Positions 1 through 13,080 of a stretch of 64,000 nt of DNA are shown piece after piece (the stretch's first letter is position 1; each line of letters opens with the position of its first letter). This DNA comes from Camelus bactrianus (taxonomy: Eukaryota > Chordata > Mammalia > Artiodactyla > Camelidae), in assembly GCF_048773025.1 (NCBI RefSeq), contig NC_133558.1, positions 20,814,501-20,878,500 on the forward strand, written 5' to 3'. The position numbers and the translations under genes were made by a program. The notes beneath the pieces are model-generated. The model was not told where the DNA came from, made no database searches, and saw nothing but the letters and a program-made list of their open reading frames with translations.

Positions 1-1085
1 AATCAATTTTTAGTCTAGTGCTAATTACTCCCCATTAATGAGGCAAGACTTTTCTGGGTACTCTATACAGTGTCCAGTGCATTTAAAAGATATTCTAGTC
101 TGGCTCGTAGATCACATTCCCTTCTCACCCCTGTTTAAGCACTGGTTACTGCTTCTTCTAATCATTTCCTTTTAATATAATAGATAATTTTGATTGGAGA
201 GAAAAGAAGAAAGGCCTTTCCTTACCTCTGCTAGTGGTCATACTTAGAATCGCCATGAATACAAAGTAGTCATTCTCCTTATCAACATCTTGGACAAAGC
301 ATTCAAATTTCTCTCTCATAATTCAGTGAGATCCATACCTCAATATGCTCTCATTTGATTCTGGTTTCCCCAGACAGCCATTATGTTGGTGTCATCACAT
401 GTGTTAGAATTGGATTGTGATTGATATTTACTTTTTCTTTCTCAAATTATCCTTGCATTTAAGATATAACTTAGCTTGTTATCAAATTACAGTTTAACTT
501 TTCTCCCTCGACATTTGAAAACAGCGCTCTTTTGTTATTTTTATTCAGTGTTACTGTCAAGAAATCTGAGGTATATCTAAGTTTTATTCCTTGAGCAGTG
601 CCACCAAAGTGTGATCCACAAACCAGTGTATATTTACAACTGTTTCCTACTAGTTCTTTACGAAACAAACACAGAAATAGAGCATTACAAAAATTTAGAG
701 CAAATGACAGAAAATATTAGGTAAATTGCATCTAATAATAAAATTACTCCTTGTAATCGTATGCCTTTGTTTTTTATTCACTTCATTATATTTCCAGTAA
801 TTTATTTCAGAAAAATATGGGTCTGTGATATATAATACATAAAGCAAGAGATATTTACAACAATAATCAAAAGAGAAAAAAAAAAGATTCTTCTCTGCAG
901 ATTGTTTGAGAAACACTGCTTGATGTGATTAGAAATTTTGCTCATGCAGATTCAAGGAGCCTTAAGCCAGGAGTCCTCATAATCAGTGGCCCTGAGGACA
1001 TCCATCAGGACTGGAGTCCTAGGGTTTACAGAGAATTTGCTACTGCCTTCATGGTATATAGATTCTTCTTCTGTGTCACTTACTA
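1..1085. other. 3' flank of BTNL gene A
   Basis: AT-rich sequence downstream of the gene A stop codon on the minus strand. It probably holds the 3' UTR down to the AATAAA near 773. No other gene or recognisable repeat was seen. Confidence 0.4.
773..778 (-). terminator. Candidate poly(A) signal of BTNL gene A
   Basis: AATAAA on the minus strand, about 310 nt past the stop codon of gene A. It is a plausible cleavage signal by position only. Confidence 0.35.
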
Positions 1086-4000
1086 TCATGCAGATGGGGA
1101 GAGCCCCATGGATTTAAGTTTGAAGTAAGGATAGAGTGACCCAGAGAAATTGGCCTGAGTGAAGGAGAAGATGTGGGTTCCATCAGTCATGTTATAGAAA
1201 GAAATGTCATTGTCCTCATAATCCAAGAATATCACAATCTTTTGTGGACACTTTTCCACCAGAAGCTTTTCTGGGGAAATGTCGTGGCGATAACTGGTGA
1301 GAGCCCTGTATTCACATCCTTTCTTCTCTAAGACTCTGTACTTCTTTAGTAGATCACTTTTTAAATCACTCCTCTCCGTGGGCTTCTCATAAATGCCTAG
1401 AGTCCATTCATCCGCATCCCCGACATCCACTTCCCAATAGTATCTCCCTGAAGTGAACCCTGTCGCTTTTAGTGCCGCAAGTTTGCAGTCTCCCTGCATG
1501 TCTTCCCTGAAGTTCTCTTTTCTCTCTGGGTAAGAATCGTCCTTATGAAAGTTTTCTTGATTTAAAGTCACAGGAGCTGGAATTTTTTTTAAAAAGGAAA
1601 GAAAAGGGCCAATATTGTATATTTCAGAGAACTGTTGTACAGGGCAAACCTTAACAAACAGAGCAAATGTGAAAGAACACTGCTCTGAACGTGTGTGTTG
1701 GGGGGGGTTGATGTGCTCTCATCTTGAGTTCGAGGCTACTTACCTTCTCTTATCTACACTGTCAGTGTATCAGCAGAATGCCAGAGTGAGCAGGGGACTT
1801 GCAGTATTTATTTGAGAATAGTGTACTGTGTTCTCTGCCGATTAGACCTATGTTCCTCAATTAGTAACAGTCTCCATGTGAGCTGACCTCTCTGCAAAGA
1901 ACAGCACAATTACTCTTGCTGTTTCGAGCACTTTTCGCTTAGTTTGGGGTCTCCTCAGCTGAGGGGCTCTATTAATTTCTATTTCAGAACCACGGGGACC
2001 CCACAAATGAGAAAGCTGTGTCCATATATGAAAGTAGAAGCACTAGCAGAATAGCTAATCCTAGAGGTAATTTTCAGTCCAGGCTAATATTATTTTCATG
2101 TTCTTCCCTTGCTTGACCAGAACGGTGCTTCTATCTTTTCAACAAGGAGATGATGTTAGGAAGGAAAAACAGGGTCTCAGAGGGCAGATTGGAAGGGAGC
2201 CAAAAAGATAAATAAAGAACCACTTACCAAGTTGGAACTGTTCCTTTCTCCAATCTGAAAAAAAGTAACATAAATTGAAACTGAGATGGAAGCACCCCCA
2301 GGGAATGGAAAGGAGGTAAGACGCTTCCTCCCCTAACTCATCACCTTCTCTGCTCAACACTCTCTTCTTCCTCTAAGCCCCACAAACTCTGGTAGTGTCC
2401 AGAAACTACAGGACAAAAAGTATGTCTTCTGTGCTCTATGTCAGGCTAGAAACTATCCTACAATTCAGCCCGAAGCTGGGGCTCATTCTCCAGTCTGAGC
2501 CAGGCTGACCTGGGGCAGGGTCTGCTGCTCCACATGCCACTCTGCTGTGCTCTCAAGACCTTTATGGACCTCCTCACTAACGTGTTTTTCATTTCATTTC
2601 ATTTCATTTATATTTTTTCCAGCTTATGACGTTCACAGAGTAAAGCGTAAGTTTATGACCAAGGCATTTAAACTGACTCATTATTTTGTCCTCAATTGTA
2701 ATCAGATTGTTTATGTTTTTCTCCAGAGACAGATTCCTCATGGGAAATAGAATCGCATCTGTTTCTGCTGCGGCTGTGGTAGAATTACAGGACTTGTGAT
2801 TTTATTTAAAGATTGAATACCCTCATTAGAGTCTTAGGACAATAGGCAGGTAAGGACATATCCATAACTCTTGATTGGCGCAGCTCTGTGGTCTCTCATG
2901 AAACTGGCCTCCTGTAAGAAGTGTTAGCACTCTGATGCAGAGAATCTGTGAATATGTGAGTCAAGGAGGACATATGAGATCATGTAATCCAGTCTCTTTA
3001 TCTTAGAGTTAAGGACACTGAGGCCAAGAAAGAGAAAATAACCGATTGCTCATCTGTAATTGGTAGAGTTGGAACTAAAACCCAAAGGCCTTCCTTTACA
3101 CTTTGCTCACTCCTTTAGAAATATAGGAACTTTTATCAGCATCTTATAAAGAAAATGCTTAATAGAAACTGCTTAATCAACTTTAATCCTTGGGAGGAGT
3201 TCCTCTGACCTCCTCTTATCAAAGCACTTAACAGGCTGTGTGTAGTTGCCTGGCTCCTAGCTTACTTCCTTCAATGGACTTTAAGTTCCATAGGGTCAGA
3301 GATAATAGCTTATACCAACATCTAGCACAATGTCTAGCATATAAAAATTGCACACGTATACAGTCAAGGAATGACCTAGTATGTTTCTGAGGTCTAATTC
3401 TATATTACACACGCATGCACACCCAGAGTTAGAAAGCCACACAATACATAGACACAGATTTTAGAAGGTATAAAAAATAAGCAATTCCTCCTACCACCAG
3501 ATAAACACATTTTTGCAAATGATATTAAAATATCTTGAAAGATTGTTTTTCAACTTTTTCAGACATAAACCTTTGTCCCTGTGTATTGAATTTTACTTTC
3601 TTTATTTCAAATAGGTAAAATGAGTAAACTTATAATTAAAATATTTTTCCAAGTATTAAATATAAATACATTTTCTGTTTTTTAAACTTTATTTGTAGAA
3701 TAGAAATGCTGCCATAATATAGAGTATTCTTTAGTCTTCCCAAATCTTATCAAAATCACTCTGTGTTCTGTGTCTTCCTTCTCCATAGTGGCTGGGCTAA
3801 CAATTCATGTTGAGTCCTACCTTAGCTGCGTTGTAGAATTTACCTGTCAGCAGTTACTTCTCCTTTATCATTAGCTCTGGAAAACAACTGATTATTTGAG
3901 CCTCCAAATACAAAATACTACAGAGTGATATCAAATAAATTGTCACAACTTTCACAAGTGTGTGTGCGTGTGTGTGTGTGTGTTTGTGTGTATTTATGAT

Positions 4001-7000
4001 TCTGCTTATGACACTCAGAATACCAGGGGCACTTGTAGAGATCAGGGCCAGATGGTTACGTACCAGGATATAGCAAGGCCTTTTTCCAATCTAAAACAGA
4101 ACAAATACAGGTAAAATAAGATGAGACATTAATCTGGAGTCTCATATTTCTCTTCCTTTCCCTTGTCTCTCTTCTGCTAATCATCATTAAATCTCTTAGT
4201 CTTTCTTTTCCTCAAAGGATAGGGAGCTGAGAAATTGTTGGGCATCAGGACATCAGTTAGCATGAGCGTCCCTTACCTTCTCGGTATAATGCCTTTCGCC
4301 TTTCTGAAAGAAACAATGTTCATTGAGAGATCCAGAACAGGTGTGAAAAGCAGAACAAATTCTTGTGTAGACATGAGAAGAAACAAGACTCACCAAGCTC
4401 TGCCTTGAGGTTTTCTGAAAGAGGAAGAGAAATAAAATCCATCAAATTGGGTTTTAGCTGCTCTTGAGTTTGCTAAGTAGCTGAATTAATTCTATCTGGC
4501 CATCTCTTATGGGTCCTATTGTTCAGTGGATGAGAAAGATCAGTAAACATGTATGTCAAATGCAAAACACCAAGTGCTAAGAAAAGTTACATGGAAAGTT
4601 TCGTGGGGCCACACAGGAAGGAATGCCCAGGCTTCATGGGAATTTAAGATTCCTTAGGTGTTTCTGAAGCTTATTCTTGAAGCACAAAGGGGAAGAGAAG
4701 ATAAGGGAAGACATTTCCACAAAGAGAAACAGCAGCTGAGGCTGGGGCACAGAGGCATGAATAGGTATGGGGCAGACTAGGGGCTTCATGACCCCTGCCA
4801 CAGCCCTCCTAACTCCCCACATGGTTTTCTCCTTTCTGCAAGACTTCCAGCTCTGTGGAATTCTTGGTACCCTGTGTTCTGCTTGGGGTTCTTTGGCAAA
4901 TCTTTTATTTCCCCAACCACCCAACGCAGCCTGTATCTGCAACTTTTCCATAAACCTCTGATTTGACCTGCTGCCCTGATTTACCTTTGACTTCAAGCAC
5001 CTGTTCCTTTTCTCTCCTCATCTCATCCTTTTCATGAGATTCTTTCTTCCTTTCCGTTACTTCTCTTTCTTTGGCTTTATGTTCTCTCCAGCCAGCGTAG
5101 CTGATCCCAATGAGGAGAAGCCCCAGCACAGGGAGGGTCCCAGCCAGAGCTGCCTTCCATGGAGACATCCTGGGGAAGAAGGCCTCTGACGCAGGCATGT
5201 GGAGACACGGTGAGAGACTGCCCCCTCTCCAAGGGCCTGTCGGCCCTCCGTGCCCTTCACACAGCCCAGCTCTGCCTTGGGGTTTGTGCCTTACTGACCT
5301 GGGAGGAAGACGGCCGACACTCTCTCCTGGCCGGAGAGGGTGTTCTGGACGGAGCAGGTCACGTTGCCTGCAGAGCTATCTGTGACCACAAGAGATGCCT
5401 CCACATGGAAGAGCCCATCTCCATCTTGGGTCTGAGACTCAGAGAGGGATGGCAGCTTCATTCCCGCCGTGCCGCTCCACTGCACCCTGGGTTTGGGGAA
5501 CCAGCCACCCGAGGAGCACAGAACTCGGATCCCGCCATCCTCGGGCCCCCTCATCTGAACGTGAGGGGCAGAGCCCACGCCTGAGGAGAGAAGGCATGTG
5601 CCTGAGGCCTGAGGTCCTTGAGGGCTCAGGAGTCCCTGGGGCGGAAGGCCTAACTGCCCCTCACCAGGCTGATGAGTAAACTGAAACTCAGAGTTCAAGA
5701 AACTGCTCACAGCCAGTGCTAGGCTTAATTGTGATTCAGTTTTTAAATCAACTTAATGTCTTTGCACTTGGACTGATAGCTCTGGGGTCATTCCAAGAAG
5801 AGAAAAGAACAGGGACAATTACAGTCAGAAAAAAGGAGTTTAATTCTATTAAGTTGTCTTTCTCTGCTGATTGAGAAAAAGAATATTTGAAGGTGTCAGT
5901 ACCTATCTGAATTCATATAGTTAACTAATTTCTGAGATCTTTTTGGATATCAAAATATCCTCAGAAATATTTCCTTCTTAGTTTAAAAGCAAAGAGTGTA
6001 TAGTCTTATCCTCACCATACAGTTTACAAAATTGACATTCTACAAGGTAAAGTTGTGTATCAACACGTGGACACTCACAAGAAATGCCGGGTTAAGAGTG
6101 CTCTCACCTTCCCTTTTGCTTTACACCGTGACATACACTGTGTGCTAAGTTAACATACCTACAACACGCAGCTCCACAGTGGCTTCTTGGGAGATGCGAC
6201 CATCGTTAAAATGACACCAATACTGGCCATCATCAGAGGCACGGATGTTTTGGATCAGCAGGGCCACAGCCCCTTTGCCGATGGAGTCCCCCACCAACTC
6301 TGTCCTGCCACGGTACTCCAGCATTTGCTCCCCGTCTTGTTCCTGTCCATTCTGGTACACAAGCACAGCGGGGGAGAGCTGGACTCGGTACCACCGGATC
6401 TGCATGTGGGCAGCATTCTGCTCAGGGGACAGCTGGCAGGGCAGGGTGGCATCTGCCCCTAGCAGCACCATGATGGGCTGAGCTGGTCCCTTTACAGAAA
6501 ACCCGGACACTGCATGAAAATCAGAGACAGATGGGGGAATGAGTGAGGGAGATGAGATGATACACCCACCTCCATTTCTTTATTTAGAGACTCAAACAGT
6601 TCTTTTTTAAATTATTCCTTTTTTTTAATCCTTTTTTTTTTAATTGAAGTACAGTCAATTACAATGTGTCAATTTCTGGTGTGCAGCACAGTGTCCCAGT
6701 CTTACATATACATACATACATTTGTTTTCATATTCTAGTTCTTTCTTATTTGTATCATTTTCCAAAAAACAGTTATATATTATATTTTATAACCTAACTT
6801 CCTCAGCTGTATTCCCCAGAAGTAGCAACTGTTGATATTTTGGCATTTGAGAAGACATGTGTTTTCTATACATTTACAAACAGTATTTATATGTAAATTA
6901 TGTAAATCATATGTAAAAGAGATTTATTGAGAATCAAATGTGGCAGTGTGACATTAAGCCAGTTTCCCTTTTTTGGTGGGAGGAGAATGGAAGGTACTTC

Positions 7001-8817
7001 TCTCCTCACTCATCCCTTTGTCTCCTACTGCTCTGTTCCTAGGAGGGTAAGTAGACATTTCTGACCTTGAGATTTAGGTTACTGTGCGTTGGGGGTTAGG
7101 CAGGATTAATGGCGTTTTATCCCAAAATGAAAAGTAGTATTTATAAAGTGAGGTAGGCCTTTTTAAAAAAATAACTATGAAGGCTTGAAATCATAGAGAA
7201 TTTTTTTTCATAAAAATTATTTTCTTGAGAGGAGTGTAGGACTTGGAGATCAGTGGCTCCAGGTGGTGAGGCAGGTCAGGCCTTGGCTGGGTTCCCCAGG
7301 GAAAGGAAGGAGGATGCTGGAGACCAAAATGAGACTTTGTCTGAATTATAAAATATGCTCCTTTCTCAAGTAACTTACAATCATCTGCTTGAAAATGACT
7401 TTAGTATAGAAATCCATGATATTTAAAAGGAAATGGTAACCCCTGGGCAGGACTTGCCTTGGCTTGCACTAGCAGAGGGCCAGGATATTGTGGATCTGTG
7501 AAAGGTCAGGGATTTTAGGCCTGCAAATGCAGTGACTCTGAGCTGGGAAGAGTTCAGAGAGGTGTGGCTGTGTGAGTGCCCACATGTACTGAGCACACAT
7601 GGCAAGAGCACATGAGCTTAGAGGAAGGTGCCTGTGGCCAGTCTGTCCCAGAGAGCGTGGATCAGGCCATCCTGGGCAAAGAACATGACATCAGCCATTC
7701 TGCTGGACTGAAGCCAAGGTCCCCCTTCTTTTCCATTCCTGTATAAAACCCAGGGTATTGGTATAACTAACAGATATACGTCCTTAGCTAAGTGATACTG
7801 AGCTATTGGCCATTCATGTTAAATGAGCCCTTTAATTTGAGAAAAGATATTTGACATTACTTAGAGGTACATGCAGTGGAAAAACTTCATTCTGTTTCAC
7901 ATAAATGGGATCATTATACACCAATTTCTTCAATAAGGAACTTCCAACTATTTTAGTACATGTAGCCAGCTCTACTGATTGTTTTGGGTACTGCCTACGC
8001 CATCGTGTTTGAGCTTTTCCTATACTGGTGAATATTGCTTCCAATTTAGTGTTACTACAAACAGCCCTGCAATAAACATTTTAAACATACATGTATATAA
8101 ACACAGACAGCTTTTCTTTAGGGTAAATTATTATAGAATTGCTGAGTCAACATATATGAAAATTAAATATTTTGATACTTACTGCCTAATTTACTTCAAA
8201 TTTAAGAGACAATAACAGAAAAGTGTCATTATTGTGAACTCGTAGTTGGTTTCTCTTCAAACCTGGAGTCTGAACACTTTATCTTGAGGAGCCCTTTTAT
8301 TTTATGAAGGAAGGACTTGTGTTCCAGGAATAATAAATCATTTGTCCAAGATTGTAACCAGATAGTGCTCAGTGATCCTGAGTCCAAATTCTTTGCACTG
8401 AAACTTGGGTTTTTTTGGCAGTGTAAACATTACAAAGTATATTTTAATGAACAGTTACATCAGATTTCAACAGGCTGAAATCACTTATATTCAATAAAGA
8501 TTTAGATAAATATTACAGCTGACTTTTGTGAAGTCAGATCAAAGGAGTAAGGGATGTTGATATGAAGGAGATTACTCCCACCCTTGAAGCCTCTTGTTGG
8601 CCGCAGACGCAGCCACAGTTTCCCCAGATATAACTGCCTTTGAGAGGGTGCAGAATTGTGACTGATGGACTCATTACATGAGAAGAGCCACTGCAAACAA
8701 ACCAATAAATGAAATGCATGAGGGAGACCACTGACCTGCGGAGCACCACGTAGACATCTGGAGAAGGAGGAGAGTGGGGAGAAAGCCAGCAGAGAAGAAA
8801 CAGGGAACATCCATCAT
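1086..8817 (-). CDS. Butyrophilin-like gene A, IgV-IgC-TM-heptads-B30.2 (nine exons, 502 aa)
   Basis: Exons in coding order: 8736-8817 (leader), 6159-6509 (IgV), 5299-5580 (IgC), 4985-5185 (membrane and juxtamembrane), 4394-4414, 4277-4303, 4064-4090, 2228-2254 (21- and 27-nt heptad exons) and 1086-1576 (B30.2/SPRY). All junctions have GT/AG and phase 1, and the sum of 1509 nt is open. The leader begins MMDVPCFF and ends before WCSA. IgV has LPCQL and DDGQYWC; IgC has VLCSSGGWFP and NVTC; the membrane helix is about residues 249-271. The heptad exons read ENLKAEL, ERRKALYRE, DWKKALLYP and DWRKEQFQL. The B30.2 domain (about 163 residues) has FTSGRYYWEV and SFYNMTDG but lacks the usual LDPDTAH start. 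Members of this family are type I membrane proteins that modulate T cells, in particular gamma-delta T cells. It most resembles the MHC-linked mouse Btnl genes; the exact orthologue cannot be named here. Confidence 0.85.
2935..3115. repeat. Possible MIR-type SINE remnant in gene A intron
   Basis: A segment with the 'rule' of MIR cores (ACACTGAGGCCAAGAAAG followed by a weakly conserved tail) lies in the 1.8-kb intron between the last two heptad exons. It is diverged, and the call rests on memory of the MIR consensus. Confidence 0.35.
3959..3992. repeat. (TG)n microsatellite
   Basis: Short TG dinucleotide run with a few interruptions inside a gene A intron, about 75 nt from the 27-nt exon at 4064-4090. 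Confidence 0.8.
6625..6790 (-). mobile_element. L1 3'-end fragment, cetartiodactyl type
   Basis: Preceded by a poly-T stretch on the plus strand, then the reverse complement of a typical cetartiodactyl L1 3' end (GAAGTACAGTCAATTACAAT, then TTTCTGGTGTGCAGCACAG). The element is inserted antisense to the window, in the first intron of gene A. Confidence 0.65.
7830..8140 (-). mobile_element. Old L1-like 3' fragment
   Basis: Contains the reverse-complement L1 phrases for 'ATAAATGGGATCAT' and 'CAGCCCTGCAATAAACAT', heavily diverged. It lies in the leader-to-IgV intron of gene A. Confidence 0.4.
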
Positions 8818-9249
8818 CTTCTTCAGAGCAGAAAGTGGAGCACACTGGAGGCACCAAATGTTCATTCTGACAATGAGGTACTCTGTAGGAGAAGGTGGCG
8901 AGAAGCCAGGCAAGTGAAAATTCTAAGGGAAGAAAATACTCCCCTGTTCAAAGGCATACTTTTAGATACAGTTTTTGGTATGTTTTCCCTCACAGACCTT
9001 AAGACAAATACCACCAACTCCCACCCTTCCCAATGGGTTTTTTTTTTCTTTCCTCTCTTTTTTTCTGAAAACTAACCGTTTCCCCAGCAGGTGTAGAAAA
9101 TTGTAAAACGTTCTCTGGTGTCCCGTGGGCTCTCTTGCTTCTGTATGGATTCACCTTCTCAGCAGGGCTCTCTTGAAATTGAAGCCCCTGAGTTCAATGT
9201 TGAGAAATGAAGTCAGACACAAAATGTGTCCACTCCTCTCAGCCAAACT

Positions 9250-9312
9250 ATTTTCCTCATTCATTCATTCATTTATTCATTCATTCCTACATACATTTAT
9301 TTATTTATTTTG
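9250..9312. repeat. Tetranucleotide repeat (TTCA)n/(TTTA)n
   Basis: Repeated CATT/TTTA units in the A-B intergenic region. Confidence 0.8.
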
Positions 9313-10369
9313 ACCGCAAATACTCTTGTGGCTTAACTCCTTAAAGGGAAGGGAGTTTTCTCACCACATGACCCAGAACCCAAGCCCTTCTTTTTTCAGG
9401 ACCCACATGTCCCACAAACACACCTGCACATCACCACACATTTCTCTCTCACCATCCAGATGAGCCAGGGGGTTTCTCAGAAGCTCCTGGGCAGCTCAGT
9501 GCATCTACAAAGCCTGGCTCCAGAGACAGTTTGCACCTGGTTGTACTTGTGGTCAGCGTCCAAGAGTGTGTGTAGCTGCAGGGGCTGGATACAGCAGGAT
9601 TCTAATCCGACTCTGGATTGGGAAAATATTCTTAGGAAGGGGAACAAACAAGGCTGCCAAGAGGCACTTGCACTTGAATGCTTCTCGTAGAATTGGCTAA
9701 AGGAGAAGATCACAACCTGCCTCCAGCAAAGTTCTAGTTACTTCGAAAGCGGAAGTAATAAAGGTCATCCCAGCGGACTTTGGACTGGGCTGAGCTATAG
9801 AATGACAGGAACTCTAAAGTTTTTTGGTCGAAAATGCTCAGTGTAGGTCCTTCCTGCCACCTGCAAAGGGCTGAAATCACGTGATTCAGGGAGAAGGAAT
9901 CCTCTTCCTGTATATTCGGGTTGGTTGGTCATCCAAAAGTTCAACTCGAATTTGGAGAATGAGCCCAAGAGAAGCATGCTTCCTCCTACCACACCGCAGC
10001 TGGCATCGGAAGCCGCGTGCAGAGCTGCACAGGGGCAAAGTCAGAGGTCGCAAATGGAAGGTTCTGTGCTCTGGGAAATTTACAGCTGTATTTCGAAAAC
10101 CTTAGTGTTCCCAAAAGTAGAATAGATATAACAACACAGTTATCAGTGCCAGATACAGAATGGCCAAAAGGCATTTTCTTTCCCTTTCACACTCTTTCCA
10201 AATTTAATTAGTGTTTCTTCATATCACACAAAGTTTACAGATAATCAGGGACACAGACAGCAATTGCATAAATATTCTTATGAAAGCCCCTAACTGTCTG
10301 GCCAAACAAATACCAAGATCCTAAATAAATATTCTTTAGAAACAGTGGGGATCCATTTGCTTTTCTTAA

Positions 10370-10770
10370 GAAATAAAATGTATTGAGATATAATTCACAT
10401 ACAATGGAGTGCATGGTTTTAAAACATGCATTTCTATGAGTTTTCACAAATGCTTGCACTCATGTCACCACCACCTTGATCAAAATATGCATGATTTTGG
10501 TCTCTTGAAAATTTCCCTCATGCCCATCATCAGTCAGTCCGTTCCGGGAAAAACAAACAGTATTTGATATAAATCATCATAGCTTAGTCCTGTCTATTCT
10601 AAAACTTCAAAAACAACAAAATGGAGTCATAGAGTATGTGTGCTTTTGTGTTTGGCTTCTTTGGCTAAAAACGAAAATGGTTTTTTTGAGATTCAACCAC
10701 GTTATGTGTATCAATACATTTTAAATTTTTTATTGCTGAATAATATCGCATTGTTTGAATATAGGACAAT
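10370..10770 (-). mobile_element. Old L1 3' UTR fragment
   Basis: Reads as the reverse complement of the mammalian L1M 3' region: TTGAGATATAATTCACATAC, later TTTGTGTTTGGCTTCTTTGG and TTGCTGAATAATATCGCATTG. Diverged and partial. Confidence 0.6.
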
Positions 10771-12839
10771 GTATTCTGCAGTTATCTTTGGGGCTGCCTC
10801 CCCATCCCATGCAGGCCCTTCTCCTTCTATTCAAGTTCTTTCACACCATGCTGGGCAGCCCTCCACCTCCTCCCTAAGGCCCTCCTGTCTCATTTGGAGT
10901 CTGATACCCACCTAATGGTTTAGGTCTAAATACTGAGGAATGGGAAGGGAAAACTGAAGGAGAAAGGGATGGGCTGAAGACACTACTTGCCTCTTCTGTT
11001 TTCTTGGAAGTGTATGGTATCTGTTTGCATGTGTATTCTATCTCAAAATGGAAATACATTAATATACATTTCCAACAAAGCTTGAAAAATTAAGAAAAAA
11101 ACAAGCTTGAAAAATTTATATACATATCTTAGATATTTTCCCCAATTACAGAGAATTGTTTGAGTAAAGCCAATTAATCTGTAGAAAACATTTTGAGGGA
11201 ATTATACTGAATGCATACCAGTGTTTGTGTGTTTAAGAGAGAAAGGTAAAGGGGGCGGGGAGGAGAGAGAGAGAGAGAACTACAAGGTATTACTGATTTC
11301 AAAGAGCAGTTTTTAAAACAGTGTGAACAAAATGACCTTATTTGTATAAGAAAGATCAAAGGATAGACATCAAAATCACAGGAAAATAATGATAGGGTAT
11401 ATATTTCTTACTGGCACAAATGTGGGTGTTTCTATTATTTTTGCTTCTCTCTAATTTTTAGATTTCTCTAACATAAAAACGTAAAGAATATCGTGTGTAT
11501 ATAAAGATTTGTAATCCAAATATAAAGTGTATTAGGAAGGATTCACTCATAGGAGATGCAGGATTGGAAAAACAATCAGCATTCTTGGGAATGAAAAATT
11601 GGCTTAAAGTAGAAAACAAATAAAAGTGTCACATATCAGAGTAGACAATGCTGAAGATCAAAACTTTGGGCTAGAAAAAAATAGAGTTATTATATTCTCT
11701 CAGAATATGGTACATTAAATCAAAGAGATAAAATTGAGGAAATATAAGTTAAGCATACTAGATCCAACACTTCAACATCCACCTAGTATGTTTTCCAAAA
11801 TGGAAAGGAGATTAGGGACAAGAATCAGAAAAAAGGGCACTTCATAAAAAGTTGGACTATTGCAGAAAAAAATGAGTCATTTATACATGAATTCTTGTAA
11901 AGCACAGTGGAGGAAGGGGTTAGATAAGCTTCACACTGGGTCATTCTGTTAATCCTAAGTGGATTTCTACTAATCAAAAATTAAGAGAAATTATTGGATC
12001 TCACTAAGTCATTAAGCAAAAGATTTGACGTAGCATAGTTGTTACATTATTTAAAACCTCTGTGACTTCATTTACATGTTCTGGAATGGTTCTGTTCATT
12101 TCTGATTAATTGTGATTGAAAAAATTTTTGAGTTCCCAACTGATTTTTGCATTTTTAAGTTCTGCTATGTTTTTAGCACCATGCAATCCTTGAAAGTCAA
12201 ATGTTCTTAATGAATGCCCCTATCTGCAGGGGAAACCTTGTTTCTTTTAATGATTTCTCTCTGAATGTTATTTTTATTTTAATTTTAATATTGTCATATG
12301 TAAAGTTTTGTTAGAATGTGTCTGGTTTATATCTGTTTATTGCTTCTTTTACTATGTCTCTTACAAACCATACATAGATGTTCAATCTTAGGTGCAGAAT
12401 TTCAAAAATATAAATTAGAGCTTTCTTAATTCTTTCAGGCTTTAACTTGGAGTGTCTTTCTGTCATTCTAAGCAAGAAAAACAAATATTCTAGAACTCAA
12501 AGGATCTGAAGGATCTTCAAAACAAAAATGAATTCTGTAGACCCAGGGAAGCAAAATCATCCTCGCCTCTCATTGTTTACAGTATGGAAGGAGGATGAAA
12601 GTTTTTGGAGAACCATTTGGGGACTTTCATACTATTTTTCTGCCATCCTGGTTGCGATGGATGTAACCCAGATATCAGTGGGGGAAATTTCTACATCTGA
12701 GAGAAGGTATGAATGGGCCCCTGTCTTTTCAATTCCCTGTCTAATGGAATAAGGGGCCTAACTGGTAGATGAAAATTTATTATCAGAATGGCAGATATAT
12801 CGAGGTGAACTGAACAAAACATCAAAATAAAAATTGCCA

Positions 12840-13080
12840 ACACTTATAAAGAATGTAAAAATTACTGACGCTCTTCTAAGTGCTTAACATATATTAATTT
12901 ATGTAATCCTCACGAAAACTTAGGATATGTACTACTATTGAACCCATTGTCAGATGAGGAAACTGAGGCACAGAAAGTTTATGTAACTTGCTCAAAACTT
13001 TGAACTTATAAGTAATCTTACCGGGATTTTTAACTCAGGCCATCGAGTTCTAATATTTATGCTATTAACCTGGAAAATAT
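12840..13080 (+). repeat. MIR SINE
   Basis: Contains ATGTAATCCTCACGAAAACT and GATGAGGAAACTGAGGCACA, the conserved MIR core, followed by the usual 'taacttgctcaa' tail. Confidence 0.7.

Noticed and set aside
5110-5584. Long plus-strand open frames opposite the gene A IgC exon
   Set aside because: They are the antisense shadow of a clearly conserved IgC exon and show no domain of their own.
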